A stretch of 64,000 nucleotides of DNA. Origin: Acanthochlamys bracteata (lineage: Eukaryota; Streptophyta; Magnoliopsida; Pandanales; Velloziaceae). Each line of letters begins with the position of its first letter. Positions within the stretch are counted from its first letter, which is position 1. The notes beneath the pieces were generated by a model. The model ran no database searches. It was not told the origin of the DNA and saw only the letters and a program-made list of their open reading frames with translations. The position numbers and the translations under genes are program-made. The stretch is from positions 9,789,725 to 9,853,724 of the forward strand of contig CM034129.1 in the NCBI GenBank assembly GCA_019914995.1, read 5' to 3'. Positions 49,020 through 61,007 of this stretch are shown here, in pieces.

Positions 49020-52000
49020 ATGTTCAGTTCTCCTCTTCCTGTTTCTACCAATAGTCCAATTCTTCGTCGACCTGGGAGCAAACAGGTTTTATCTGAACTT
49101 GGTAAGTAAATTCATCACGTCCCGCTTTGAGTTCATAGGTCTCTATTTGGATAGATAAAAAGTTTCATGGTGTTTTCCTACATCTCAGGTCTTGGTGAAT
49201 TTGCAAGTGGCGAAGAGGGAGTCTTGATTCCAGCGGAGGTGAATGAGATGAAGACTGGAAGTACCACAATACATACATCCGCAATAATGCCTTCACCTGT
49301 TTTCTTGTGGAGGTTTAAAGTCAGTCAGTGTTCTACTTCTTTTCAATCGATTTTAGAATTAAGATAGTTTCTTGCACTTTTTCCTAAGCAACTACCAATT
49401 GATGGCTCTTTTTGGCACTTGAACATTCCCAATCTGGGCGGTCCCGGGGGTACCACTGTGGCTCATGTGGCTATTCCTGGATCCAGAGGGGACTACATTG
49501 TACATTTTTGCAGCTGACTTGTCATTTTACAACTGTATGAGATCATCTTGCGTGTCTTTATGTATTTTCTTGCTTGGAAGCTGATCATAGAGGATGATTT
49601 CCCTGTAGTTATCAAAAATTTATAAAAATATGGCAGATGGCCGTATGGTGTGCTGAACTGACCATGACAGGCATCTTTTCGGCTCAAGTTCCTTAAGGCG
49701 TAATGCGACACTAAATGTTTTGTTCTGAATTAGAGATGAGGCATGGACAAAAGCTATATGTTTCTTGGGCTTGGTTCCAAAAATGTAGGTGTTTTTGGTA
49801 ATTTAGGTAATCTATAAGTTCCGTTTGAGGCTCTGGGTAGCTCCCTATGGTTTTAAGTTGATCATGATGGTTACGACTTCTAAGATTTAGATACTTAGAT
49901 TTGCTCACTTGTATGGGTGTGTGTGTGTTTGCGCGCAAAGGCAGTTTATATACTTTTTTCAGTAGCACTTGCCAATTTTAGGATCATGTAGAATCAACAT
50001 TGGTGCAGAATCATTTGAAGTTATTACAAAATCCTCCTCATGATATGAACTCTTTTGCAACTGTCAAATACCATGATAAAAGTGACAGCCGTGTGTCTGT
50101 TTTCTGTAAACTTTTTCTTTTTGTCTCAAAAAGTTAACTCTTTGTACTCATCCAGCAGACTTGAATATTTCAGGTGCTATTGTTTATTGGTTGGGGAATT
50201 ATTTGTTGCAAGGTCAGTTCCTGCCACCGAGCTTTTGTGCCATCTTCAATCAAATCTAATTTGGTTTACTTAGGGAAATAGCAATATTCACGGAGTTGCA
50301 GGTAGGATGGGATTCTGTTATGAGAATGAATGCAGATCTTCGGGATTTGTTTCTTTATGAGGCTTTTTTGTATTATAATCCTCTTCTACTTGTGGTAAGT
50401 AGCATTTGCATCGATTTTGTTTTTTTAAGTGTATGACAATATGAAAGATGAGTTATAAAACTTTCTGTCCTTTTTGGTGGTTACGATGCTGTTATTTCAT
50501 TGTGACAGACTCTGATGGTTTGGCTCTGGGGAGTAAATTTATGGGTCTTTTCTCATTCAATTGTCAATTATGCAAAAATTTTTGATCTTGATCATGCTCA
50601 TCTTACACATAGAGAAATCTGGAAGGTTTGTGCCCTTAAATTGCATCTTTATATTACTCATTTTATAAAACATGTCATTTAGTATCAGTATTCTGTGCAT
50701 TCTCTACATGATCAATTTAAATGTGTATGACAGTTGGAACTTATGTCAATGTTGTATCCTGTGTGGCTGTGTTAGAAATATTTTAATATTTCTTAAAAAA
50801 TTATTTCTTTTTAATTTTTGTGTTACTTTCTGGGAGACAAATGTATTCTGGTGAGGTTCATTGTGCTTTGTCTTTAACCCAGTGGAACTGATAGATTAGA
50901 GCTTGTAGTTGTAGCCAATTTAGACTATCAGAAAGCTTTATCTGACATGATATACAAAACTGTTGTATTCATATGGTTGATAAAGAGTGGAAGGCTTTAG
51001 CAGATGATTATCGTTTCTTTTGTTTTAAAGCACAGAATAGTAGCTATGGATCACCGCTTTAGGAAGCTCTAGGCAGAACAACTTTGAATTGCTTAATCTT
51101 CAGAGTATCCTATTGAGTTCATCACTTTAATCATGCCTCTGCTTGTGAGATATTTTATTTGTTGTGGCTTTGCACATTTCGACTTTTGTTATGTGACCTC
51201 ATATAGTTGTATGTCAATTATGAAGTTTTGACAAAAGGATACAAGTGATTTTACTTTTGAAGGAGTTTATATTTACTTTGTCAGTCACGTGATTATGAGT
51301 TGAAATAGTAAATAATCTATTAAAGCAATCAGGTATATATATCATAGTTCTTACAGCTAAAGTTCAGTAATTTATGAACTGAACTCCTCTATGTTTCCAA
51401 AGGACACCCTACCTTCAGGTGGTTCAGGATTTATTTGTCTTCCTCAAAATACACACTCAATCCAATGAAGAAGCTTATAGATAGCAGATGAAACTTATAA
51501 CATTTATGCGGTTTCAGCAGTCGAACAATAACTACTTTTGAGTAACTAGTCTTTGATTGCACGTACCTTTTATCTTTCATGGGAACCCATGTCCTCTCGC
51601 TCAAAAATAATGTTTCAATGTCCAGCTCATTTTTCTAATTCCATATTCCTTGCTATGACATGCCATTGGCATTGAGTCAATTTCGAAATTCTATTCATTC
51701 TATATGTTTATTGGACTTCTCTAAACGGTGATATTGATTGGTTGGATTCTTCTTGCATAAAACATGATGTGAATTAGATATGATGAGATATTGATTTTCT
51801 CAAAAGTTCAGTACATTTCTATATCTTTATGCAATATACATGATAGTGTTTCAAATTTTCTCTTTATTCAATCAGTGTGCTACATGGATGACCATCATTG
51901 TTCCAACGAGCATGACCGCTTACCTCTACCTATATTCACATGGAGAAGTATCTCTTGCAGCATCACAACCGGTCGGTGTATCATCTTGCTCTTTTCATGT

Positions 52001-55000
52001 CATTGTGCACTTAGATTTTGATTTTTATTTTGTGTATTTTCTGAATTGTAACCTGTTATTGATTATTAGAATTTTGGTGGTGTACAGAACCTAGCACTGG
52101 ATTATACATATTAAACTTTCCTAAGCGCTCTTATTTTCCTTAAAAAACCTCTAGATATATCTCATGCTCGATTCTTGGTTGCCTGTATGGAATGTGACTT
52201 TAATGTTGTTCTTGAATGAGCCAGATCAAACCCAATCCTTTTACAAATCAGGTTGACTAGATTGAGATGCAAATTAGCACAAGCTCCAATGAAGTAGCAA
52301 TGTGTCAGAGCATTGAGGGGCTTGTCTTAGAGAACTACCAGGAACTGCAGGATAATTTACCTGCACTGGCTTCCACCTGAATATAAGACTAGATACCTTA
52401 GATATGAGGTGAAGATGGGTGGATGTGAGCTTTTCTTGAAGGGACTCGGGTGGGCTCGAATCTATATTTTGTCTTTTGTCCCCATAGACATAGTGTGTGC
52501 CTCTAGTGGATTTCCGTTCCGTAGCCGTTATTGCTGCCTCCAGTTACTGATCCATGCTGCCCATGGCAAAAAGAGGAAGTTAGTCGAAGTGAATTAGGCC
52601 TTCTGATCTGATGAAGGATATTTCAGTAAAGTGGGATGAGTTGCCATTGTTCCTTGTTTCACTCCCCTCCACCAATTGACTGAGAGTTATGTTATTATCA
52701 CTTGATTTTAGAGTAACAATATTAGAACACTGTTTTTCTTTTTAAATTTCACTGTTATCGTAGTTTTATATAAAATTTACACCCTTTTCTCTCCTACATA
52801 GTTTCAATCTTAGACTTTCTTTCAAAATTACAGGTTATCCTTTATGTGGTTGTTCTGATGATTCTCATTTCCCCGTTTGATATTTTCTATTTGTCATCTC
52901 GTTATTTCTTGTTGAGGACGTTTTGGAGAATACTACTTCCTTTACAGGTATGTAGTCTTTTATTTTCTGTTTGTATTGGTTTATATTTATTTGATACTGC
53001 TTATTAGACATTGTAAGACCAGCTACTACCACTCATTTTGATGTTCTCATAGCAAACTACCAAAAGTTTTTTGGTACAATTTATTTTAGGTTGGATCTGG
53101 CGAAGACAGTGGAGTTACTTTGCATTCTGTTTTACTGGAAGAATGTTTACGTATAAGTGTCTGGAAACAAATGATTATGAAATAATCATGTTGGTTGTTT
53201 GGGTTGTGATTGAGTAGTGTAATTTATGGGAGTCCACTCGGTAAACTATCAGGAAATTAGTATGCAAGAACAAGATTTTTTTGGAGATATGTATTACGTT
53301 TGATCTGGGTGGGTCTTATATGGATGTGCATCATGTTTGCATTTGTTGTGCTCCTTGAAGCTTTCAATATTCTCATTGGTTCCTTGCTTAATGCAGGCAA
53401 TAACATTTGCTGATTTTTTTCTCGCTGATATTTTAACGTCTATGTCAAAGGTATGCATGTCTTTATATTTGTTATGTATTACTCAGAATTATCGACTGTA
53501 CTTAATCGAAGCGTATTCGTAATTTACATGAGAAATGGGTGTAGTTTCTTCCAGAAAGTAGCTACTGATGTTTTAATTAATTGGAATACAGAATACTGAT
53601 GCTATGAAAGTTTTGAATGTACATACCTGGAATTCAAGTAGATTTTTCGAATGTCTTGCAGGTTTTTTCTGATTTGGAGCGTTCAGTCTGTAGGATGGTC
53701 AACCGACAGGTTAGTTCTGAGAGTTCGAACATAATCCACTGCAAAGATATCTTTGGAAGTCATAATATGCCTCTATAGATGGAATTCATGGTCTCCAAGC
53801 TTCTTTTGTGTTCTTTGCTTGTACTAGTACTGTAGTACATAGCGTATCATTGATCTAATGTACTCTGAAATTGTATTCCACTATTCATTTCGGATCGGTG
53901 ACCTTTTCTTTCGTGCTAATAAATAGTCTGTCCGGTAGCCTTTTATGAGTCTTTTTGGTAGTGTCAGGGGGGAGACTTTCTGGATATGCAAATTAGCAAA
54001 TAAAGTAGAACAATAGTTTCTGAATGTCGAATAAAGTTTCTCCCTATCATGAGCAGGCTTGCTAAATAAGTAGAATCGTAATATCCATTATTCATAAACT
54101 CTAAATACCATTAGAATTTTGAATGCCTTAAATGTGATGTATCCATTAATTCATCTATGAAATACCAATTGCAAATCAATCAAAGGTCTCTGCGGTGTCA
54201 CTCAATACCAAAGGGGATCTCTGCCGTGCCCTTTTGCAAATTGAGAATAGACTGGATATTCCTATTTGTTTTTTGGTTTTCTTCTAAGTAATTTCAGAAC
54301 TACTATAAGCTGAACTAAACACCCTTGCATTGCTTTACTTGATGATATCAATATGTAACAAAGATTCTTTACGCTAATGGATGACCTTTATACTGTGTTT
54401 GCAGGTTGCAACTATTGCTTGGTTTGAAGCTGATTCTATTTGTGGTAGTCACTCTGTTGCAATTCCCATGGTGCTCGTTTTTCCTTACTTGTGTCGCTTA
54501 TTCCAATGCCTACGGCAGTACAAGGACACAAAGGAGAGGACTTCTCTATTTAATGGTAGACCTGGAAATTGACTTTTACTAATATCTATGCTTCTTTTTA
54601 TTGGAGAAGCATATCCATAATTTAATGAATGATAGAGTCCAGTTTTGTGTTATGAAACTTTGTAATTTTGTCATGGATATCTTTATAGGAAATGTCTGCT
54701 ACAAATGTGCTTGTTGGCATTAAGATTCAACACAACATTGCATTGCTCAAAATCTAGGGATTTGATAGGTGAAAACCCAAGATACAGTGTTGGATAACCT
54801 CTTTGGAGAGGTGAATCTAGGAAATTGTTAAGAGTATAAGAGTTATTGTTTAGGCTCACTTGATTTACATTCAAGATTTTCAGTTTGATGCTTTCTGTGG
54901 AAAGGGCATTAGTGTACTCAAACTTCCACTGTTGTCATATATTAGCTATTTACACGAGATAATCATTTTGCTTTGATGCGGGCACCATTTGTATAGCTAC

Positions 55001-55836
55001 AATAATAGAAGGGAGATATTGGCTGTGTGCTATATGTCATAAAACAATATTTTGTAGGAGATGACATATAGTGCAGTTGTGCCTATCTGCTTTTTGGGTT
55101 TCGTTTCTGTGACTGTTGTAAAACATGCTCAAAGAATTTCTTTAGTATATACAAATCTACAATTTGTAATCCTTTTGTTTTCTTTTGCCAGCTTTGAAGT
55201 ATTCGACGGCTGTTCCTGTTATATTTCTTTCAGCCCTCAAGTATCATGTCCTTTTGGAGAAGTGGACCAATTTTTATCGCCCTCTCTGGCTTCTTTCTAG
55301 TGTTATTAACTCACTATATTCATTCTATTGGGATTTGACCCGTGATTGGGACCTGAGGTAAGTGTTCGCTTCTTAATGAAGATGAGAACAAAATCTATTC
55401 CTTGTGACAATTTATGAGTCTGACTTTGCAGTGTTCTGTCCCGAATTTTTAAGTTCAAGAGTCCTCATGTTTGCACAAACATATTCTATGGTCGTGTTTG
55501 GGTACGTTTTCTTTGACGAACTTGCCTATTCTGCTGCGTACTTATTAGTAAATATAAGGTATGCTGCTTACTGGGTTGCAGGTGTACTATTGGGTGATAG
55601 CGAGTAACCTAATACTTAGATGCACGTGGACATATAAGCTATCAGCTCATCTTCGTCATAACTATCTGACAGTTTTCACAATCTCGGCTTTGGAGATCTT
55701 ACGCCGTTTCCAGTGGGTTTTCTTCAGGGTGGAAAATGAATGGAATAAGATGACTTCAAAGGCGAGCATGGAACTCTCTATGGAAGAAATCCCGAGGGAG
55801 GAAGACAGGCTACTAGGTTCTGAACATAGCGTGTGA
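49020..55836 (+). CDS. EXS-domain (XPR1/ERD1-type) membrane protein without SPX domain, 13 coding exons
   Basis: Coding exons: 49020-49101, 49189-49319, 50174-50212, 50302-50394, 50509-50625, 51876-51971, 52834-52947, 53397-53450, 53662-53709, 54405-54555, 55192-55357, 55432-55501, 55582-55836 (TGA). Phases match at each junction, giving 471 aa. The N-terminus (MFSSPLPVSTNSPILRRPGS) and IMPSPVFLWRFKVLLF match remembered Arabidopsis EXS proteins and fix the start. Several transmembrane helices follow (VLLFIGWGIICC, LLLVTLMVWLWGVNLWVF, ILYVVVLMILISPFDIFY). EXS landmarks: ADILTSMSKVFSDLERSVCR, SLYSFYWDLTRDWDL, then YYWVIASNLILRCTWTYKLS and ALEILRRFQWVFFRVENEWN. EXS domains occur in phosphate exporters (XPR1, PHO1) and in yeast Erd1 (Golgi protein retention and phosphate recycling). 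Lacking an SPX sensor, this one is closest in layout to Erd1. A 3.3-kb intron lies in the 5'UTR. Confidence 0.92.
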
Positions 55837-57102
55837 AGAAGATAGCTAAATAACTTGTTCCTCTCATCACCTTATAGGCATATGTTCCTCAATTATTTCA
55901 GGCCTCAGTTATTTTCTTGGCCATTTTTGTCACTATAGTTGATATATTCAAATGAAGAAACTACAGGTTCCTGCCATTGTCGCCCTACTCTTGTGAGTTA
56001 TATGTTAATGATCAAGAATCTGATATATGGACTCAGTTTGAGGTGTATTTGAGTGATGAAATCTGAGGATCAGGTGGCTTACATCTAAAGTTCCAATTTA
56101 TAGTCGTAAAGAAAAAGGTAAGTTTCTGGCATCTTTGTCATGAGATAAATTTTTATTTGATTTTTGTTAAGGTGTTATAACAAGTCATTCTTTTTCCCTC
56201 CAGTTTTGCTGTATAGAATTATCTTAGAAGTGGCGGGTGCATTTTAAAACACGGAGGGAAGCTTGTAGTTTTCCCTTTCTTTTTGTTCGCAATTCAGATC
56301 TTCTTCGTTGCGTTTACAAAGCTGAAGTTACTACATTCATTTTGATAATTTGTCTTTTTGGAGCTTTTGATTTTATTTATAATCAAAGTTTTTGGGGGAT
56401 AATAACATATTGTATTATTGAATTAGTTATGATAACATAGAGTCTGGATTTTAGTCTGTTTCCTAAAATAATATACAAAGATTTATTTATGTTGTGTAAA
56501 AAATTTTGAAAAGGAAATGAATCTCGGAAAGGAGTCTAAATTTTATGTCTTGCAATTATATGTCATGTGTTTGACGCGCATGATTCAGAATTTTAAGTAT
56601 TAGATTTGTTCAACATCTGCTTTTTTTATTTTCAAAGAAAAACTTAAAAATATGAAATCACAGATATGTTCAACGAGATATAAGATTTGGATTACCCAAA
56701 CTAGGCTAGGAAGTTCTATCAGTGTTATCTTGCTAAGGAGTAACTTCTATTCTTTAGAACTTTTGTTCTTGTAATAAGCAATTTCACATGAAAGGGGTGG
56801 TTTTTGAAAGCTGCATCACGTTTTAAATTCAAAAAATTTTCCGCAGCAAATGTAGAAAGCCAATTTTATATAAACTAGTTATAGAAGCCTAAGCGAATAT
56901 TTGAAGTACAAAGTTTTCAAAATAGAAATTTATTTATTTTTTAAAAAAAGTTTAATTGTTATTTTAAAAAATAATAAAATAAAAATTTTATAATGACTAA
57001 ATTTGTTTAATTTTAAAAAGTTTTTGAAAAATTAGAATTTTTTTAATAATTAATGATAAATAGTGCCAAGTATCAATTAAAATTTCATATAGAGTTTATA
57101 TC

Positions 57103-57733
57103 ATTGTTGTAAAACCACCCCGACCCGCTTATTATCGATTTGATCCGGACGAGCGGGTCGAGACGGGCCGGTCCGAGTTTGTAATAAAATCGGTTATGCA
57201 ATTGATTTGCCCCGATCCGCTTTGACCCGTTCTCGATCCGGTCGACCCGCTCGTCCGGATCAAATCGGATTAAATTAAAGTTTAAAAATTTTAAATTTAT
57301 GATATATTAATGCAAAAATAATTATTAGTAGGCTTATATTGAAATATAATATGTAGTTTAGATTTTATATTTGGATGTGATAATGCAAAAAAATAAGTTT
57401 GTTATATTTTATTTGTAAATAGTTAAATATTTATTATTAGTGATTTTTAAGTTCTTATATTACTAATTCTATTAAATTGTAAGAAAAATAATAAAATTAT
57501 TTCAAAATAAAAAATTTTTTTTAAAATTTATTATTTAAATATATTTTTTATTTTTCTATATATTTTTTGTTAGTTTATTTTTCTTTTATGCTTTCTAACA
57601 AAGAAAGATAATAATCGTTAGTGCTACCGTTAATATTTTAATATAACGGTTCAATCTGTTGACCCGATGGGTCAATCCGTGATCCGTTGATCCGGACAAT
57701 TTTTCGATTCAATGTTTGGTCCGGTTTTTATAA
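57103..57733. mobile_element. Probable non-autonomous transposon with internal GC-rich palindrome
   Basis: Left end ATTGTTGTAAAACCACCCC and right end GGTTTTTATAATTAT are imperfect inverted repeats. Both ends carry runs of GACCCG/GATCCG motifs, while the centre is AT-rich. Inside is a perfect 26-bp inverted repeat, listed separately. No coding capacity. The limits are approximate. Confidence 0.5.
57136..57267. repeat. Perfect 26-bp inverted repeat
   Basis: 57136-57161 (CGATTTGATCCGGACGAGCG...) and 57242-57267 (...CGCTCGTCCGGATCAAATCG) are exact reverse complements over 26 bp, separated by an 80-bp spacer. It would form a stable stem-loop in RNA or a cruciform in DNA. Confidence 0.9.
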
Positions 57734-58821
57734 TTATAGTTTATATGTATTGAAGGAATAATTTTGGAAAGGATGACTGTTAATGGATCAATCATTGAAC
57801 AGAACACGAACCAGTAGACGCTGCTTTTCTTCCCTCTCTTAACTATCCAGCCAACTGCCGAAAGCTGAACAAAGTTTGTACAAACACACGCACACAAAAG
57901 AAAAAGTTTTACATAAAACAACAAGGCAATACCAATTTAAAAACTTCAGAAAGTTTGTTCTTTTTACATGAAATGACAAAATAACATTTTGCGTTACACA
58001 GAAAACAAATGCCATACCACTCTAGAAAGCAAAAAGTAAAACAAATAAGATAAAATAAACTATCTACAACCATTTCTTTGTGCCATCTGATGAACAATAG
58101 AGCGTTTGATTCTTTTTCAACTTTTTCTGTTCTAAGTTTTATACTCTCTTTTGCGAACTATGTGATTAGATTTTGATTCAAAATTTCACTTAAAATAAAT
58201 CTACAATCGCCATATTGTTATATTTTATAGAAGAGAGTGATCGTAACATGGGCATTACATATCGTTCCTGACATTGACATATTCATTGAAATATTCAAAA
58301 CTTTAGCGAGTACCTGAAAAGTTATTCGAATTTGATTTCGCGTTAATATTATTTTGAGCCTATAAATTTAATCGAGCTTTTCAAATATTTAACAAAATTT
58401 TTAACGAATGCTTCAAGACAATTCAAATGAAATCCTATTCGAAACCGAATGAATGGAGTATTACAACAAAAACGTTTTCTTCCCAAAACAATTAAACAGA
58501 AATGCAATAGGAGTTTTTGAAATAATTTTTTTAAACAAAAAATATTTTTATTTGCCACCTTAAACATTACGGTTATTATTATTTCCATGTCAGTGCTATA
58601 TCCGTTTAAATGTCAGTCATAAATTATTAAAAAGTTTAATGATAATAATAAGTTTAGAAAATTTTGAAGTAGGGTATAAATTTGGCGTCACACTCCGTAG
58701 AAAGAGTTGAGAATTTGCCGGGTGACAGTTTTGAGTTGGACCATTTTGAAAAACCTGCTCGAATTCAAAGAAAAAATAATAAAAATTTAAAAAGGACCAG
58801 TGATTTAGTTTCGTCTTTTAA

Positions 58822-59054
58822 GGGCGTATTTATCTTCATAATAAAGTAAATAAAGTGAATTTTTTAAAAATTAATTTAAAAATTAAAAATATTTAATAAT
58901 AAATAAAATTATATATTAATTTAATATTTATAGTAAGTTTTAAAATTAATTTTTTAAAAAAAATTACTAAAAAAATTTTATTTTAATTTTTATATATAAT
59001 TTATATTAAAAATAAGTTTAAAAAAAAGTAAGTTTGGGATTGATAAACACGCCG
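58822..59054. mobile_element. Tourist-like MITE with TAA target duplication
   Basis: Begins GGGCGTATTTATC, ends GATAAACACGCCG and is flanked on both sides by TAA (58819-58821 and 59055-59057). It is 233 bp, AT-rich and non-coding, a good fit to a PIF/Harbinger MITE. A similar right end (AATAAACACGCCG followed by TTA) is at 59,836-59,850. Confidence 0.75.
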
Positions 59055-60159
59055 TAAACTCCTTAAAAGGGAGTGACATGTCTTTGTAATATGAATAATA
59101 AATAGTGATACAAAAAGTTTTTGTAATATGAAGATCTATAAATTTTTATTATTTCAAAATTATAAAAAATAATAATTTTTAATTTTATTTATGATGCATT
59201 AGAAATATTTATATTAATATTTGCATTAGCTTACTGCCAACTATTGATTTAAATAAATCTTTAAACACTTCCAATATTAGATTTAAAGATTTGCAATGAC
59301 AAATTAATTTTATTATTATCTATCAAACTCTAATAGGTTAAAAAAGATATAATAAATAAGATTAATCAAATTCTAATAAATCAAATTACAGTATGATTGC
59401 AAATGTATTAGTGTATATATAAAGTTAATATCTAATTAATAAAATGGCCGCTCGTTAAATTCATAATTTGTCTAGCATTCTTAGCTATCAACATCGATAA
59501 TATATAAAATTTTATAATATTAATATTTAAATAAATAATTATTATCGGTCATCAAATTATAACTTCAAAAAAATCTCAAATGTTAGCAGTTTTGAACAAA
59601 AATCATCTTTAAAATTTCACGGTAGCTCGCCTATGAATCCAACTATTAATTATATAGAAGCTTAATACAATATAAACAAATAAATTAATATAAAATTTTT
59701 TTATCAAAAAAGTTTATTTTAAATTTAATATAAAACTTATTATTAATATAAAAAATTTATTTAAATATTTTTAATTTTTAATTAATCTTTAAATACACTT
59801 TTTAAAAATTCAAATTTGCTCACTTTACCTCCTAAATAAACACGCCGTTAATATCATTACCAGCTCCCTATGTTAATATCAAAAAATGAATTTACAACAT
59901 AATCCTCCAACTATCCTAAATTATCCAAAGAAACTTCTCCTAGGGAAGGGTATTATTGTCGTTTACAGAACGTTATAGTTAATGGATTATTGCTGCAAAT
60001 TCTTTTCGTTGAATTAAACTGCATAATACGAAATAACATTACAATAGTTGCCATATTTGTTTTATCATAATAGTTTACCGGTTGTAGCCGGTCACTCTAG
60101 TGCTCGCCGCGGGTTCTCTGGCGTGGCTCTGCTTCAGAGGACAACAAAAGCTTCCTCTT

Positions 60160-60266
60160 TCTTTCTCTCTCTAATGAATCTTTAAACCCTCTCTCTCTAC
60201 TTTTTCTTCTTTTTCAATTTCTTCTACTGCAGAAGCAAAGAAAGCTAGCTAGGGTTTTCAGGAGAG
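60160..60266 (+). promoter_or_regulatory. Pyrimidine-rich leader of the gene at 60267
   Basis: CTTTCTCTCTCT and CCTCTCTCTCTAC tracts followed by TTCTTCTTTTTC precede the ATG, typical of plant 5'UTRs. The transcription start is not determinable. Confidence 0.4.
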
Positions 60267-61007
60267 ATGAAGAATCTGTACCAGAAAAAGGGCCGGATTC
60301 ATCCATCGCCGGCGGGACCAGTTTCATCGAGCGGAGATGTTCTCGCCGTGCTTCGAATCTTACCAGCTGCAATCCTCGTCCTCACCGTCGTTCTCGCTGC
60401 TGAAGACAAAGAAGTTCTCGCTTATCTAATTACTCGCTCACTCAACACCACTGCAACTGATCGCCGCAGTAGAATCGCAGCATCAAAGCCGTCGGTGATT
60501 GCTGCTGGTGGTGATCGACACCGTCCGATGTTTGATTGCGGCTGCTTTGATTGTTATACTAGTTTCTGGTCTCGTTGGGATAGCTCGTCTAATCGCGAAG
60601 TTATTCACCAGGCAATTGAAGCTTTTGAAGAACATCTTACAACTTCTGAAGAATCTAATCACCGCGACCGCCGCCGCCGTGACCGTCGCGAGAAGAACAA
60701 CAGCAACATCTCGGTTAAGGAGAAGAAACTGAAGCAGAAAGCTGCTGAATCTGAAGAAATCGATTCTACTGCTACTGCTGCTGCTGTGGGAACTACCACT
60801 GCCGGAGAAATCAATCCTCTGGAGATCGTGAAAAAGGAAGATGAGGAAGTTGGCGAGAAGGTGGAGGTGGTCGAGATGAACAAGAATGACGAAGTTGTGG
60901 AGCCGGGAGAGACGCCGCCCGGGATCACCGGAGATAAGCGGCGCTGGCCGGATGTGATCGGGATTCTGAACACCCGTCTCTGGAGTCTTTGGAGTCCGAC
61001 CGTGTGA
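60267..61007 (+). CDS. Plant-specific protein of unknown function with a CxCxxC motif
   Basis: A complete single-exon CDS of 246 aa. It begins MKNLYQKKGRIHPSP, a start I associate with a plant-only uncharacterised family. Residues about 26-55 are hydrophobic (LAVLRILPAAILVLTVVLAA, then a DKEVLAYLI segment). A conserved core, DCGCFDCYTSFWSRWDSSSN (90-109), contains C91, C93 and C96, and is followed by a helix EVIHQAIEAFEEHL (111-124). The middle is very basic (RRRRDRREK near 136-143) and the rest acidic and lysine-rich, probably disordered. The protein ends LWSLWSPTV. The function is unknown; the cysteine triplet could bind metal or be lipidated. The CG-rich codon use and conserved ends favour a real gene. 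Confidence 0.8.
   Translation: MKNLYQKKGRIHPSPAGPVSSSGDVLAVLRILPAAILVLTVVLAAEDKEVLAYLITRSLNTTATDRRSRIAASKPSVIAAGGDRHRPMFDCGCFDCYTSFWSRWDSSSNREVIHQAIEAFEEHLTTSEESNHRDRRRRDRREKNNSNISVKEKKLKQKAAESEEIDSTATAAAVGTTTAGEINPLEIVKKEDEEVGEKVEVVEMNKNDEVVEPGETPPGITGDKRRWPDVIGILNTRLWSLWSPTV

Larger units (their letters stand above)
55837..60240. other. Intergenic region
   Basis: After the EXS 3'UTR (to about 56,450) the sequence is AT-rich and carries a GC-rich inverted-repeat element (57,103-57,733) and two MITE-like elements near 58,822 and 59,650-59,847. No protein gene recognised. Confidence 0.55.

Noticed and set aside
50320-50394. Start of the EXS protein at the internal Met in VMRMNADLRD
   Set aside because: Upstream exons (49020, 49189, 50174) restore the conserved N-terminus in matching phase.
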